A stretch of 64,000 nt of DNA, taken from assembly GCF_965277665.1 (NCBI RefSeq), contig NZ_OZ255835.1, forward strand, positions 2,294,001-2,358,000, given 5' to 3'. The position numbers were made by a program, and so were the translations under genes. Shown here piece by piece: positions 42,158 to 50,729 of the stretch. This DNA is from Lichenicoccus sp965277665. Lineage in GTDB: Bacteria; Pseudomonadota; Alphaproteobacteria; Acetobacterales; Acetobacteraceae. Under the pieces are notes generated by a model that was not told where the DNA came from, searched no databases, and worked only from the letters and a program-made list of their open reading frames with translations. Position 1 is the stretch's first letter, and each line of letters starts with the position of its first letter.

Positions 42158-43237
42158 TTAGCTGTCGTCGCGCCGGATGAAGCCGCCGCCCAGCACGCGG
42201 GTGCGGTCATACAGCACGCAGGCCTGTCCGGGCGCTGCCAGGCTTGGCGCATCCAGCAACACCTCGGCCCCATCCGGTGTGGCTGAGACCGTCGCCTGTC
42301 GCACGCTCTCCCGCGCCCGCAACTGCACGGTGCAGCGCAGCGGCCCGGCAGGCGGGTCGATCAGCCAGTTCACCCCGCGCAGCCGCAAGGCAGCCCGTCC
42401 GGCCTGATCGCCGCGCGGCCCGACCACCACCCGCCGGCTGCCCGGCTCGACGCGCACCACCTGCTGGCGGATGCCGGCCTGCATCGCCGCAGCGCCGAGG
42501 CGCCGGCCTTGACCCACCGTGTAGCGTGCGATGCCCTGATGCCGCCCGAGCACCTGGCCGTCCTCGGACACGATGTCGCCATCACCGGCGATCTCCGGGC
42601 GCAGGCGCTCGACCATGCCGGCATAATGCTCGCCACCCGGAACGAAGCAGAGATCCTGGCTGTCCGGCTTGGCCGCAACCGTCAACCCCAGCCGCAGCGC
42701 CTCGGCGCGCACGGCCGCCTTGTCCGCCATCTCGCCGAGCGGGAAGCGCAGATAATCGAGCTGCGCCGCCGTGGTGGCGAACAGGAACCAGCTCTGGTCG
42801 CGGGCCGCATCGCGCGGCCGGTGCAGCTCGACTGCACGTGCAGTCTCGACGCGCCGCACGTAATGCCCGGTCGCCATCGCCTCGGCGCCGAGTTCGCGCG
42901 CCAGGCCGAGCAGGTCGGTGAACTTCACGCCCATGTTGCACTGCACGCACGGCACCGGCGTCTCGCCGCTGGCGTAGCTGTCGGCGAAGTTGCCGATCAC
43001 GCTGTCGCGGAAGCGCTGCTCGGCGTCGATCACATAGTGCGCAAAGCCGAGCCGGTCGGCGACACGCTTCGCATCGCGTATATCGCGCCCGGCACAGCAG
43101 GCGCCGGCCTTCGCTTGCCCCTCGCGCACGTCATAGAGCTGCAGGGTCGCGCCGATCACCTCGTGGCCCTGCCCCGCGAGTGTTGCGGCCACCACCGAGC
43201 TGTCGACGCCTCCCGACATGGCGACCAGGATGCGCAT
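42158..43237 (-). CDS. mnmA: tRNA 2-thiouridylase
   Basis: 359 residues. The P-loop SGGVDSSVVAATL binds ATP; the catalytic Cys pair is PCVQCN (about 98-101) and DLCFV (about 197). GQGRRLG and the C-terminal beta-barrel are typical. MnmA puts sulfur on uridine 34 of Lys, Glu and Gln tRNAs, taking it from a cysteine desulfurase such as those encoded upstream. Gap of 9 bases to the ferredoxin gene. In E. coli the sulfur comes by IscS and the Tus relay; no Tus gene is in the window. Confidence 0.96.
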   Translation of the reverse strand: MRILVAMSGGVDSSVVAATLAGQGHEVIGATLQLYDVREGQAKAGACCAGRDIRDAKRVADRLGFAHYVIDAEQRFRDSVIGNFADSYASGETPVPCVQCNMGVKFTDLLGLARELGAEAMATGHYVRRVETARAVELHRPRDAARDQSWFLFATTAAQLDYLRFPLGEMADKAAVRAEALRLGLTVAAKPDSQDLCFVPGGEHYAGMVERLRPEIAGDGDIVSEDGQVLGRHQGIARYTVGQGRRLGAAAMQAGIRQQVVRVEPGSRRVVVGPRGDQAGRAALRLRGVNWLIDPPAGPLRCTVQLRARESVRQATVSATPDGAEVLLDAPSLAAPGQACVLYDRTRVLGGGFIRRDDS

Positions 43238-43246
43238 GCGCCCGCG

Positions 43247-43552
43247 TCAGCCGGTACGCGGCAGGCGGACGACGAGGCCGTCGAGGGCCTCGGTCATCAC
43301 GATCTGGCAGCCGAGCCGCGAGGTCTTCTCCAGGCCGAAGGCGAGGTCGAGCATGTCCTCCTCGTCCTCGGTGGCGTCGGCGAGCTTGGGGGTCCAGGCC
43401 GGATCGATGACGACATGGCAGGTGGCGCAGGCCAGCGAACCCTCGCACGCGCCTTCGAGATCGACGCCATGACGATGCGCGATCTCCAGCACGGACAGGC
43501 CGAGCGGCGCCTCCACCTCGCGCCGTCCGCCGTCACGCTCGACAAAGGTCAT
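43247..43552 (-). CDS. fdx: Adrenodoxin-type [2Fe-2S] ferredoxin
   Basis: 101 residues. The cluster ligands are in CEGSLACATC plus a Cys near LGCQIVM, the adrenodoxin/Isc ferredoxin spacing. It carries electrons to Fe-S cluster assembly. I chose ATG 43552 because the TGA of the desulfurase, in its restored frame, overlaps it as ATGA; ATG 43561 would add 3 residues. Between the desulfurase and mnmA, so it serves sulfur transfer or cluster building. Confidence 0.93.
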   Translation of the reverse strand: MTFVERDGGRREVEAPLGLSVLEIAHRHGVDLEGACEGSLACATCHVVIDPAWTPKLADATEDEEDMLDLAFGLEKTSRLGCQIVMTEALDGLVVRLPRTG

Positions 43553-44812
43553 ATTTGGCATTCTGGGGTCATCTTCGGCATGGCGTCATTGACAGAGCAC
43601 TCTGGCATCTCGGCGGGCTGTCCAGGGGAAGACTGGCCAGGGGAAGGCTGGCCAGGAAAAGGCTGGTCGGTTGCGCTGTCGGCATGCGCGCGCAACAGGA
43701 TCGCGGCCGCCTGCTCCAGGTCGGCCGGTGAGGTAAAACGTCCGATCGCCAGGCGCAAGCTTTGCGCCGCCTGCCTGCCGGGTCAGCCCCATCGCCTGCA
43801 GCACCGTCGACGGTTCCACCGAAGCGGACGAGCAGGCCGAGCCGGTCGACAGGCACAATTCCGGCGCCGCCGCGATGATCGCCTGCGCGTCGGTGGCCGG
43901 GAAGCGCAGGTTGAGGTTGCCCTGGATGCGGTGGACCATGCTGCCGTTGATGGCGAGATCCGGGATGCCGCGCCGCAGCCGCTCCAGCAGCCGGTCGCGC
44001 AGCGAGCCGAGACGGATCGTCTCGTCCGCCTGCTCGTCCGCCGCGAGCTCCGCGGCGCGGCCGAAGCCCACCACCAGCGGCACCGCCAGCGTGCCCGGGC
44101 GCAGGCCGCGCTCCTGGCCGCCGCCGGAGAATAGCGGCTGCAGGCGCACCCGCGGCCGGCGGCGGACATAGAGCGCGCCGACGCCCTTGGGTCCGTACAT
44201 CTTGTGGGCGCTGACGGAGGCGAGATCGAGATCCAGCGCGCCGACATCGATGCCGATCTTGCCGGCAGCCTGCGCCAGGTCGGAATGCAGCAGCGCGCCG
44301 GACGCACGCACCATCGGCGCCAGGCCGGCGAGATCCTGGATCACCCCGGTCTCGTTGTTCACCGCCATGATGCTGACCAGCAGCGTCGGCGTGCGCAGGG
44401 CTTCGCGCAGGCATTCCGGGTCGAGCCTGCCATCCGCCTCGACCGGCAGCACGACCGTCTCGAACCCTTCGTCTGCGAGATCGCGTGCCGCCTGCAGCAC
44501 GCAGGGATGCTCGGTGGCGAGGGTCACCACCCGGCGGCGGGGGTCGCCATAGGCGCGCAGGTGCCGCACGGCGCCCTTGATCGCGAGGTTGTTGCTCTCG
44601 GTGGCGCCCGAGGTCAGTACCACCGCACGCGGATCGGCGCCGATCAGACGGGCCACCGCCGCGCGGGCGAGGTCGCAGGCGGCTTCGGCGTCGCGTCCCA
44701 TGGCATGCTCGGCGCTGTGCGCGTTGCCGTAGCGCACGCCGAAGAACGGCAGCATCGCATCGACCACGCGCGGATCGCACGGCGTCGTGGCCTGGTTGTC
44801 GAGATAGATCAT
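43549..44812 (-). pseudogene. Cysteine desulfurase (IscS/NifS type), frameshifted near C-terminus
   Basis: The N-terminal 340 residues are intact: PLP pocket, SAHKMYGPKGVG with the Lys that binds PLP, and STGSACSSASVEPS with the active Cys. At 43769-43779 the plus strand reads GCCTGCCTGCC, a 4-bp duplication, after which the frame is wrong for about 60 residues and ends at 43586. Removing one GGCA gives ...GLTRQAAQSLRLAIGRFTSP, the normal C-terminus, and a stop at 43549 that overlaps the ferredoxin ATG. So the original gene ran to 43549 (about 419 residues). It may still make a partly working protein, or be a sequencing error. Confidence 0.8.
43618..43662. repeat. 15-bp tandem repeat in desulfurase tail
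   Basis: Units ctgtccaggggaaga (43618-43632), ctggccaggggaagg (43633-43647) and ctggccaggaaaagg (43648-43662). In the restored minus-strand frame they encode a GQPSP-type tail. Confidence 0.85.
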
Positions 44813-45972
44813 GCCGCGTGCGATTCTGGATGCGATTCTGGATGCGATTCTGGATGCGATTCTGGGCCGGCCGCCATGCGGATGTAGGCGGCGATGAAGC
44901 CGTCGACGGACGCCTCCTGCACATCCCAGGGCAGCGAGACGCGGATCGCCTGGCCGGCGAGCACGCCCAGGCCCATGGCGTCCAGAACGTGCGACGGCGC
45001 CAGCTTGCCGGACGAGCAGGCACTCCCCGCGGACACGCCGTAGCCTGCGATGTCGAGCGCGATCAGTTGCGCCGCCGCGGCGCGGCCCGGCAGCGCCAGG
45101 CAGGTGGTGTTAGGCAGCCGCGGCGCCGCAGCCCCGCAGGCGATGGCGCCGGCGGCGATGGCGGCCTGCTCGATCCGGTCACGCAGGCGGCCGTGGAGGG
45201 ATGCGGCCTGCGCCATGCCGGCGACCGCCACCGCCGCCGCGGCGGCGAAGCCGGCGATCGCCGGCAGCGCCGGCGTCCCGCCGCGACGGCCCTGCTCCTG
45301 GCCGCCGCCCAGGAGCATCGGCGGCAGCCGGCCGCGCCGCGCGCCGCCGAGCAGCAGCGCGCCGGCGCCTTGCGGACCGCCCAGCTTGTGGCCCGAGAGC
45401 GCCATGCTGTCCGCCCCCAGCGACGCGAGATCGAGCGGCAGCCGACCGGCCGCCTGCACCGCATCGACATGCAGCCATGCGCCATGAGCGCGGCAGATCT
45501 GCGCCGCCGCGGCCACAGGATGCAGCACGCCGGTCTCGTTGTTGGCCAGCATCAGGCACACCAGCGCCCGCCCCTGTGTTGCGGCCAGCGCTGCCGACAG
45601 CGTGTCCGGATCGAGGCGGCCATCGGACTGCACGGCAAGCCCCTGCGCACCGGCGGGCGCCGCATGCCGGACCGCGTCATGCTCGGTGGCGCCATACAGT
45701 ACCGGCCGCGCGACGCCGTGCAGGGCGAGCGCGTTCGCCTCGGTGCCGCCGGATGTGAACACGACATCGTCGATTTCGGCGCCGAACAGGCCGGCAATGC
45801 GCTCGCGCGCCGATTCGAGCAGAGCACGAGCGGCTCGCCCGGCACGATGCACCGAGGCGGGGTTGCCCGCCGCGCACGCCGCCGCCTCGGCAGCACCCAG
45901 CGCAGCATGACGGGGGCTCTCCGACGCATTCGCATCGAACAGCGTAAATAATTCGTTAGAAACAGTGTCCAT
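44809..45972 (-). CDS. Cysteine desulfurase, first of two
   Basis: 387 residues. The NifS/IscS motifs are VVFTSGGTEANALALHG, NNETGVLHPV, SGHKLGGPQGAGAL with the PLP Lys and VSAGSACSSGKLAPSH with the catalytic Cys. It makes a persulfide from cysteine for Fe-S clusters and thiolation. The tail is four PESH repeats from a 12-bp tandem repeat (44819-44866). ATG 45972 is the only good start. Its stop overlaps the next desulfurase ATG (ATGA), and the pair resembles tandem desulfurases in alphaproteobacterial isc/suf regions. First gene of a ten-gene operon. Confidence 0.93.
   Translation of the reverse strand: MDTVSNELFTLFDANASESPRHAALGAAEAAACAAGNPASVHRAGRAARALLESARERIAGLFGAEIDDVVFTSGGTEANALALHGVARPVLYGATEHDAVRHAAPAGAQGLAVQSDGRLDPDTLSAALAATQGRALVCLMLANNETGVLHPVAAAAQICRAHGAWLHVDAVQAAGRLPLDLASLGADSMALSGHKLGGPQGAGALLLGGARRGRLPPMLLGGGQEQGRRGGTPALPAIAGFAAAAAVAVAGMAQAASLHGRLRDRIEQAAIAAGAIACGAAAPRLPNTTCLALPGRAAAAQLIALDIAGYGVSAGSACSSGKLAPSHVLDAMGLGVLAGQAIRVSLPWDVQEASVDGFIAAYIRMAAGPESHPESHPESHPESHAA
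44819..44866. repeat. 12-bp tandem repeat, four units
   Basis: Four units of gcgattctggat between 44819 and 44866, the last ending gcgattctgggc. On the minus strand it codes for PESH repeats at the end of the first desulfurase. Confidence 0.9.
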
Positions 45973-46500
45973 AGGTGTCCCAAGAATGATCGAACACTGG
46001 ATGAGACAGGCTTGTTGTCATGTTATCACAATCCCGTGTTTCCTATCTGTGCCGCACTATGCGGCTTGCGCGTTGATTCCAGTGTAAATCGGCCGCCAGC
46101 GCCGCTATACCGTCGCAGGCGTGTTGTCCGCGGGCCAATTTTGCAGCGTGGAGTCGCACGAAAAGGACCAGGTTGATGACCTCCCACCCCACGCAGTCGC
46201 GGCGAATTCGCCCAGCCCGGTTGCAACAAGGCAGGGCGCAACTCGTTTCAACGCGCACCGGCAACGCGGACAGGGCAATTTGAAAGCTCCGCTCGTTGCG
46301 CCATATACAGCCTCCCCGTCGCGAGCGGCTCCCGACCCGCTGCACGCGGCCATGTTACGGCAATCCGGCACCTAGCCGGCCGCCCGCGACACTCATGTTG
46401 AAGCCGGACGCATGGCGGGGCATCGCCGGGCGTCCGAATTGCGTTGCAACAAAGCTCGCGCCCATGCCTCGAGGCGGAGCGGCAAGAATAGCGGGACAAG
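45973..46500. other. Divergent intergenic region between desulfurase operon and hydrolase
   Basis: 528 bases without a credible gene; the short open frames here have no family features. It must hold the promoters of the sulfur operon (minus) and of the hydrolase gene (plus). On the minus strand TAACAT near 46030 could be a -10. Two GTTGCAAC palindromes (46220-46227 and 46443-46450) and near matches lie here. Confidence 0.5.
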
Positions 46501-47166
46501 ATGCCTGAGGTGATGTTCGCCGGTCCTGACGGCCGGCTCGAAGGACGCTACCACCACTCCAGCGAGCCGAACGCGCCGCTTGCTCTCATCATGCACCCGC
46601 ATCCGCTGCATGGCGGGACGATGAACAACCGCATCACCTACGCGATGTACCGGGCGTTCGAGAAGCTCGGCTTCTCCGTCATGCGCTTCAACTTCCGTGG
46701 CGTCGGGCGCTCGCAGGGCCGCTATGACGGCGGCATCGGCGAGATCAGCGATGCCGCCGGCGCGCTCGATTGGATGCAGATGGTCAATCCGAACTCCAGC
46801 GGGCTCTGGATCTCCGGCTATTCGTTCGGCGCCTTCGTCGGCATGCAACTGCTGATGCGTCGCCCGGAAGTGTCCGGCTGGGTCAGCGTCGCACCGCCCG
46901 CCAACCATTATGATTTCGGCTTCCTCGCACCGTGTCCGTGCGGCGGCCTGATGCTGCATGGCGATGCCGACGAACTGGTGCCGGAACCCGCGGTCCGCAA
47001 GCTGGTGGACAAGCTCAACACCCAGAAGGGCGTGCAGGTCGACTACCGCGTCTATGCCGGCGCCGACCATGTGTTTGCCAATCATGCAGACCAGGTCTCG
47101 GACGCCATCGACGACTATGTCGGCCGCGTGGTTGCCCGCAAGACCATGGCGCTGGCTGCCGACTGA
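46501..47166 (+). CDS. Alpha/beta hydrolase (COG2945-like)
   Basis: 221 residues. The fold shows HPHPLHGGTMNN (oxyanion region), NFRGVGRSQG, the nucleophile elbow GYSFGAF (Ser), and HGDADELVP and GADHVF for the Asp and His. This is the family of small uncharacterised hydrolases, perhaps thioesterase-like. It is divergent from the desulfurase operon and followed by a strong terminator, so it is a single-gene unit. No signal peptide. Confidence 0.9.
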   Translation: MPEVMFAGPDGRLEGRYHHSSEPNAPLALIMHPHPLHGGTMNNRITYAMYRAFEKLGFSVMRFNFRGVGRSQGRYDGGIGEISDAAGALDWMQMVNPNSSGLWISGYSFGAFVGMQLLMRRPEVSGWVSVAPPANHYDFGFLAPCPCGGLMLHGDADELVPEPAVRKLVDKLNTQKGVQVDYRVYAGADHVFANHADQVSDAIDDYVGRVVARKTMALAAD

Positions 47167-47194
47167 ACCTAGTCCGCACGCTTGTCGCACTTGC

Positions 47195-47230
47195 AACGGC
47201 GCCGGGAGCAACCCGGCGCCGTTTCCTTTT
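47195..47230 (+). terminator. Rho-independent terminator after the hydrolase
   Basis: Perfect 12-bp stem (AACGGCGCCGGG with CCCGGCGCCGTT), 5-base loop AGCAA, followed by TTCCTTTT. It lies 28 bases after the hydrolase stop and clearly separates it from tyrS. Confidence 0.9.
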
Positions 47231-47395
47231 GATCGGCGCTGCGGACTCCGCTTCGGCCATGTGCAACGTCGCGGGCTGCGTTGCAACGCGCACATGACGG
47301 CTCTGCAACATTGTCCGTCATCCGGGGACGCCGTGCCAGTCGCCGGCTCACATGCTACAGGCCGGTCCACCGATCCAACACCCCAGGCCGACCGC

Positions 47396-48697
47396 ATGAC
47401 CACCAAGACCCCGCCGCTTCTGGAAGCCCCATTCCTTCACGAAGCCCCGTTCCTTCAAGAAGCCGGGGCGCGCGGCTACATCTTCCAGTGCACCGACATC
47501 GCCGCCCTCGACGCCGCGCTGCAGGCCGGCATCGTCGGCGGCTATGTCGGCTTCGACGCCACCGCCGACAGCCTGCATGTCGGCTCGATGATCCAGATCA
47601 TGCTGCTGCGGATGCTGCAGCGGCACGGCCATCGGCCGGTGGCACTGCTCGGCGGCGGCACCACCCGCATCGGCGATCCCTCGTTTCGCGACGAGGCCCG
47701 GCAACTGCTCGACCCGGACGGCATCGAGCGCAACCGCGCCGGCATCAGGGCCAACCTCGCCGCCATGCTGCGGTTCGGCGACGGACCCTCGGATGCGATC
47801 ATGCCGGACAATGCCGAGTGGCTCGACCGGCTCGGCTATATCGACCTGCTGCGCGAGGTCGGGGTGCATTTCAGCGTCAGCCGCATGCTCGGCTTCGACA
47901 GCGTGCGCCAGCGCCTGGAGCGCGAGCAGGGACTCACGTTCCTGGAATTCAACTACTCGATCCTGCAGAGCTACGATTTTCGCGAGCTCTGGCGTCGTTA
48001 TGGCGTGACGCTGCAGATGGGCGGCTCCGACCAGTGGGGCAACATCGTCTCCGGGGTCGACCTGGTGCGCCGCACCGACCAGAAGCAGGTGTTCGGCCTG
48101 ACCACGCCGCTGCTGACCACCGCGTCGGGTGCCAAGATGGGCAAGACCGCTGCAGGCGCGGTGTGGCTGTCGCCCGCGCGGCTGGCGCCGTTCGACTACT
48201 GGCAGTTCTGGCGCAACACCGAGGATGCGGATGTGTGCCGTTTCCTCAAGCTGTTCACCGACCTTCCGGTGGCGGAATGCGACCGGCTGGGCGCGCTGCC
48301 GGGGGCTGCGATCAACGACGCCAAGAAGATCCTCGCGACCGAGGCGACGGCGATCTGCCATGGCCGCGCCGCTGCCACGCAGGCGGCCGAGGCCGGTATG
48401 CAGCTGTTCGAGGCGGGCAGCCCGGCAGGCGCCGGGGCCGCCCACGAGGCGCTGCCGTCACGGCCGATCGCGGGCGCCAGCCTGCAAGCGGGACTGCCGG
48501 TGCATCGCCTGTTCGCCGAGATGGGGCTGGTGGCCAGCAACGGCGAGGCACGGCGGCTGGCGCGCGGCGGCGGCCTGCGGGTCAACGACGTGGCGGTCAC
48601 CGACGAGAACCGCGTCATCTCCAGCGCCGATCTGCGCGACGGCGCGATCAAGCTGTCGGTCGGCCGCAAGCAGCACCTGCTGGTGCGCCCGCAATAG
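47396..48697 (+). CDS. tyrS: Tyrosyl-tRNA synthetase
   Basis: 433 residues. Class I synthetase: HVGS stands for HIGH (in LHVGSMIQ), KMGKT for KMSKS (GAKMGKTAAG), with GFDATADS and QMGGSDQWGN at the tyrosine site. The C-terminal S4-like domain (RLFAEMGLVASNGEARRLAR) binds tRNA. The N-terminus has an extra tandem APFL(H/Q)EA segment from an 18-bp repeat (47423-47464). It charges tRNA-Tyr in the cytosol. ATG 47396 is used; the frame from 46958 is a shadow of the hydrolase. Confidence 0.95.
   Translation: MTTKTPPLLEAPFLHEAPFLQEAGARGYIFQCTDIAALDAALQAGIVGGYVGFDATADSLHVGSMIQIMLLRMLQRHGHRPVALLGGGTTRIGDPSFRDEARQLLDPDGIERNRAGIRANLAAMLRFGDGPSDAIMPDNAEWLDRLGYIDLLREVGVHFSVSRMLGFDSVRQRLEREQGLTFLEFNYSILQSYDFRELWRRYGVTLQMGGSDQWGNIVSGVDLVRRTDQKQVFGLTTPLLTTASGAKMGKTAAGAVWLSPARLAPFDYWQFWRNTEDADVCRFLKLFTDLPVAECDRLGALPGAAINDAKKILATEATAICHGRAAATQAAEAGMQLFEAGSPAGAGAAHEALPSRPIAGASLQAGLPVHRLFAEMGLVASNGEARRLARGGGLRVNDVAVTDENRVISSADLRDGAIKLSVGRKQHLLVRPQ
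47423..47464. repeat. 18-bp tandem repeat in the tyrS 5' end
   Basis: gaagccccattccttcac (47423-47440), gaagccccgttccttcaa (47441-47458) and a third start. In frame, it adds the APFLHE-type repeat to the synthetase N-terminus. Confidence 0.85.
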
Positions 48698-48711
48698 TTA
48701 CGATGCCGATC

Positions 48712-49146
48712 TCAGCCGGCGAGTGCTTTCGCAGCCTTGCTGATCTGCACCGCCACGGCATCGAGCGTGATGGCGGCCAGGGCCGCCCGCATGGCGATCT
48801 CGGCGGCCTCGAACCGCTCCCCCAGCACGCGTGGAACATGCCGTCCGACCGGACATTCGGGGTCGGGGTTGGCGTGCAACGGCAGCAGCGGCAGGCGCAC
48901 CGGATTGACCGCGATCCAGACATCGTCCAGCGAGATCCGTTCCGCCGGACGTCCAAGGGCCGCACCCCCCTGGCCCCGGCGGACGCGCACCAGGCCGGCC
49001 TGTGCCAAAAGGCGCATGATGCGCCGGACCACCACCGGGTTGGTATTGACGCTGCCGGCGATGCGCGGGCTCGTCAGGCGGCTGGCCGGCTCGATCGTCA
49101 TCAACAGCATGATGTGGGTGGCGACTGAGAAACGGGTTGCGATCAT
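48712..49146 (-). CDS. Rrf2-family transcription regulator
   Basis: 144 residues. The winged helix is in RFSVATHIMLLMTI to VVRRIMRLLAQAGLVRVRRG (about 5-55), with GGAALGRPAERISL as the wing. The usual three-Cys cluster motif of IscR is absent; there is one Cys in PDPECPVG, the pattern of YwnA-like Rrf2 proteins. So it is probably not an Fe-S sensor. Ends 14 bases after tyrS and is convergent with it; divergent from mmcB. ATG 49146 begins the typical MIATRFS. Confidence 0.85.
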   Translation of the reverse strand: MIATRFSVATHIMLLMTIEPASRLTSPRIAGSVNTNPVVVRRIMRLLAQAGLVRVRRGQGGAALGRPAERISLDDVWIAVNPVRLPLLPLHANPDPECPVGRHVPRVLGERFEAAEIAMRAALAAITLDAVAVQISKAAKALAG

Positions 49147-49254
49147 GGCGATTGTGCAGCGTCTGCGGACAAGCGTGGTTGCGCGACCATCCGAGATAGT
49201 TCGACAACGCCGCCCCTTGCCGGCGCCGCGCCATTTCGGCATCACCCGAGGCGC

Positions 49255-49773
49255 ATGCAGATCAGTGACGAGCGCAGATCAGCCTTGGCCGCGCATTCCC
49301 TCGCCATCCGGCGCGCCGCCGCCAGGCTCTGCGGGCAGCTCGGCTGGGCGCCGCTGCACGAGGTGCCGCTGCCGAACGGCAGGCGCGCCGACATCCTGGC
49401 GCTGCGTCCCGATGGCGGCTTTGCCTGCATCGAGGTGAAGTCCGGGCCGCGCGACTTCCTGACCGACACGAAATGGCAGGACTACCGGGCCTATTCCGAC
49501 GCGCTGTATTTCGCGGTCGACGAGCAGTTCCCCCGCGCGCTGCTGCCCCCCGATACCGGCCTCGTCGTCGCCTGCGTCGGTCCGCACTGCGCGCCCGGAT
49601 CGCTGATCGCCCCTGATGCCGAGATCCTGCGCGAGGCGCCGGCGCACGCGCTGGCGCCGGCGCGGCGGCGTGCCCTGTTGCAGCGTTTCGCCACCGTCGC
49701 CGCCCAGCGGCTGGCAATGCTCGAGGACCCGGCGGTCACCGCCTCGCTGCGCGCGGCACTCAAGGTCGAGTGA
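49255..49773 (+). CDS. mmcB: MmcB-family DNA repair protein
   Basis: 172 residues. The PD-(D/E)xK-like nuclease core is RRADILAL and ACIEVKSGPRDF, then YRAYSDALYFAV and LPPDTGLVVA. MmcB in Caulobacter is damage-induced and belongs to the alphaproteobacterial SOS set. No SOS box was found here, though I did not see the whole promoter clearly. ATG 49255, GAGG just upstream. Divergent from the Rrf2 gene. Confidence 0.9.
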   Translation: MQISDERRSALAAHSLAIRRAAARLCGQLGWAPLHEVPLPNGRRADILALRPDGGFACIEVKSGPRDFLTDTKWQDYRAYSDALYFAVDEQFPRALLPPDTGLVVACVGPHCAPGSLIAPDAEILREAPAHALAPARRRALLQRFATVAAQRLAMLEDPAVTASLRAALKVE

Positions 49774-49835
49774 GCGCACCTTGCGCCGTCAGGTGCGGCG
49801 GCTCAGGCTGACCGCCCGCAACCGGCGAGGGCCCG

Positions 49836-50636
49836 ATGCAGTCGACCGCACTGAACCAGCGCCTCGAGGCGGCCACCGGGATCGTCGCCGAAGCGGCGGC
49901 GCTGGCGATGCGCATGCGCCCCGCCTCCGGCAGCTTCACCGGCAACCTGAAAGGCGCACAGGACTGGGTGACCGAGGCGGATGGCGCGGTCGAGGCGCTG
50001 ATCGCCGGCAGGCTGCGATCCTTGTTCCCGGAGGATGGCTTCAAGGGCGAGGAGACCGGGGACAGCGAGCAGGGTGCCGCCGCGTCCCTGCGCTGGGTGG
50101 TGGACCCGATCGACGGCACCTCGAACTATGCGCGCGGCCGGGATCGCTGGGCGGTCTCGCTCGGCCTGATGGATGGCGCGCGGCCGGTGCTCGGCCTGGT
50201 CGCGGCACCGGTCCTGCGCGAGACCTTCCTGGCGCGCGAGGGCGGCGGCGCCACCTTGAACGGGGCGCCGATCCGGCCGGCCGACACCAGCGATATCGGC
50301 CGGGCGATGGTCGAGGTCGGATGGAGTCCGAAGGTCACGGCCGCGGCGCACGGGGCGCTGAGCGAACGCGTCGCGGCCCTGGGTGCGGCGCCGCGTACCG
50401 GCGGCTGCGGTGCCATCGCGCTCGCCGAGATCGCCTGCGGGCGGCTCGACGCCTATATCGAGCCGTTCATCAACCTGTGGGACGTTGCCGGCGCACTGCC
50501 GCTGCTGGCCGAGGTCGGCATACGCGTCTCGCCGTTCCTGCGCGATGGCGGCATGACCGGCGCATGCCCGATCCTGGCCGCGACGCCGGGCATCGCCGAG
50601 GCGGTCGCGCAGGCGACCGGGATCAGGTTCGAGTAG
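49836..50636 (+). CDS. Inositol monophosphatase-family phosphatase
   Basis: 266 residues. The metal-binding motifs are GEETGDS, WVVDPIDGTSNYARG and NLWDVAGALPL, complete in the family. It may hydrolyse inositol phosphate, histidinol phosphate or 3'-phosphoadenosine phosphate; the sequence does not tell which. Downstream of mmcB by 62 bases. Soluble. Confidence 0.93.
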   Translation: MQSTALNQRLEAATGIVAEAAALAMRMRPASGSFTGNLKGAQDWVTEADGAVEALIAGRLRSLFPEDGFKGEETGDSEQGAAASLRWVVDPIDGTSNYARGRDRWAVSLGLMDGARPVLGLVAAPVLRETFLAREGGGATLNGAPIRPADTSDIGRAMVEVGWSPKVTAAAHGALSERVAALGAAPRTGGCGAIALAEIACGRLDAYIEPFINLWDVAGALPLLAEVGIRVSPFLRDGGMTGACPILAATPGIAEAVAQATGIRFE

Positions 50637-50729
50637 AAGCGGGCTCACCGCCGAGTGCGATTCTTGCTAGTCAGGAGCCTCAGGCATCCGGGCGACTCGG
50701 TCCGGGTGCGGGCTGGAGACAGAAACACC

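Noticed and set aside
43561..43586. Out-of-frame C-terminus of the desulfurase as a real domain
   Set aside because: The Trp-Pro-Phe-rich tail is a repeat read in the wrong frame, and the restored frame matches the family and gives an ATGA overlap.
46043..46400. Small open frames in the 528-base gap before the hydrolase
   Set aside because: No ribosome binding sites, no motifs, and codon use unlike neighbours.
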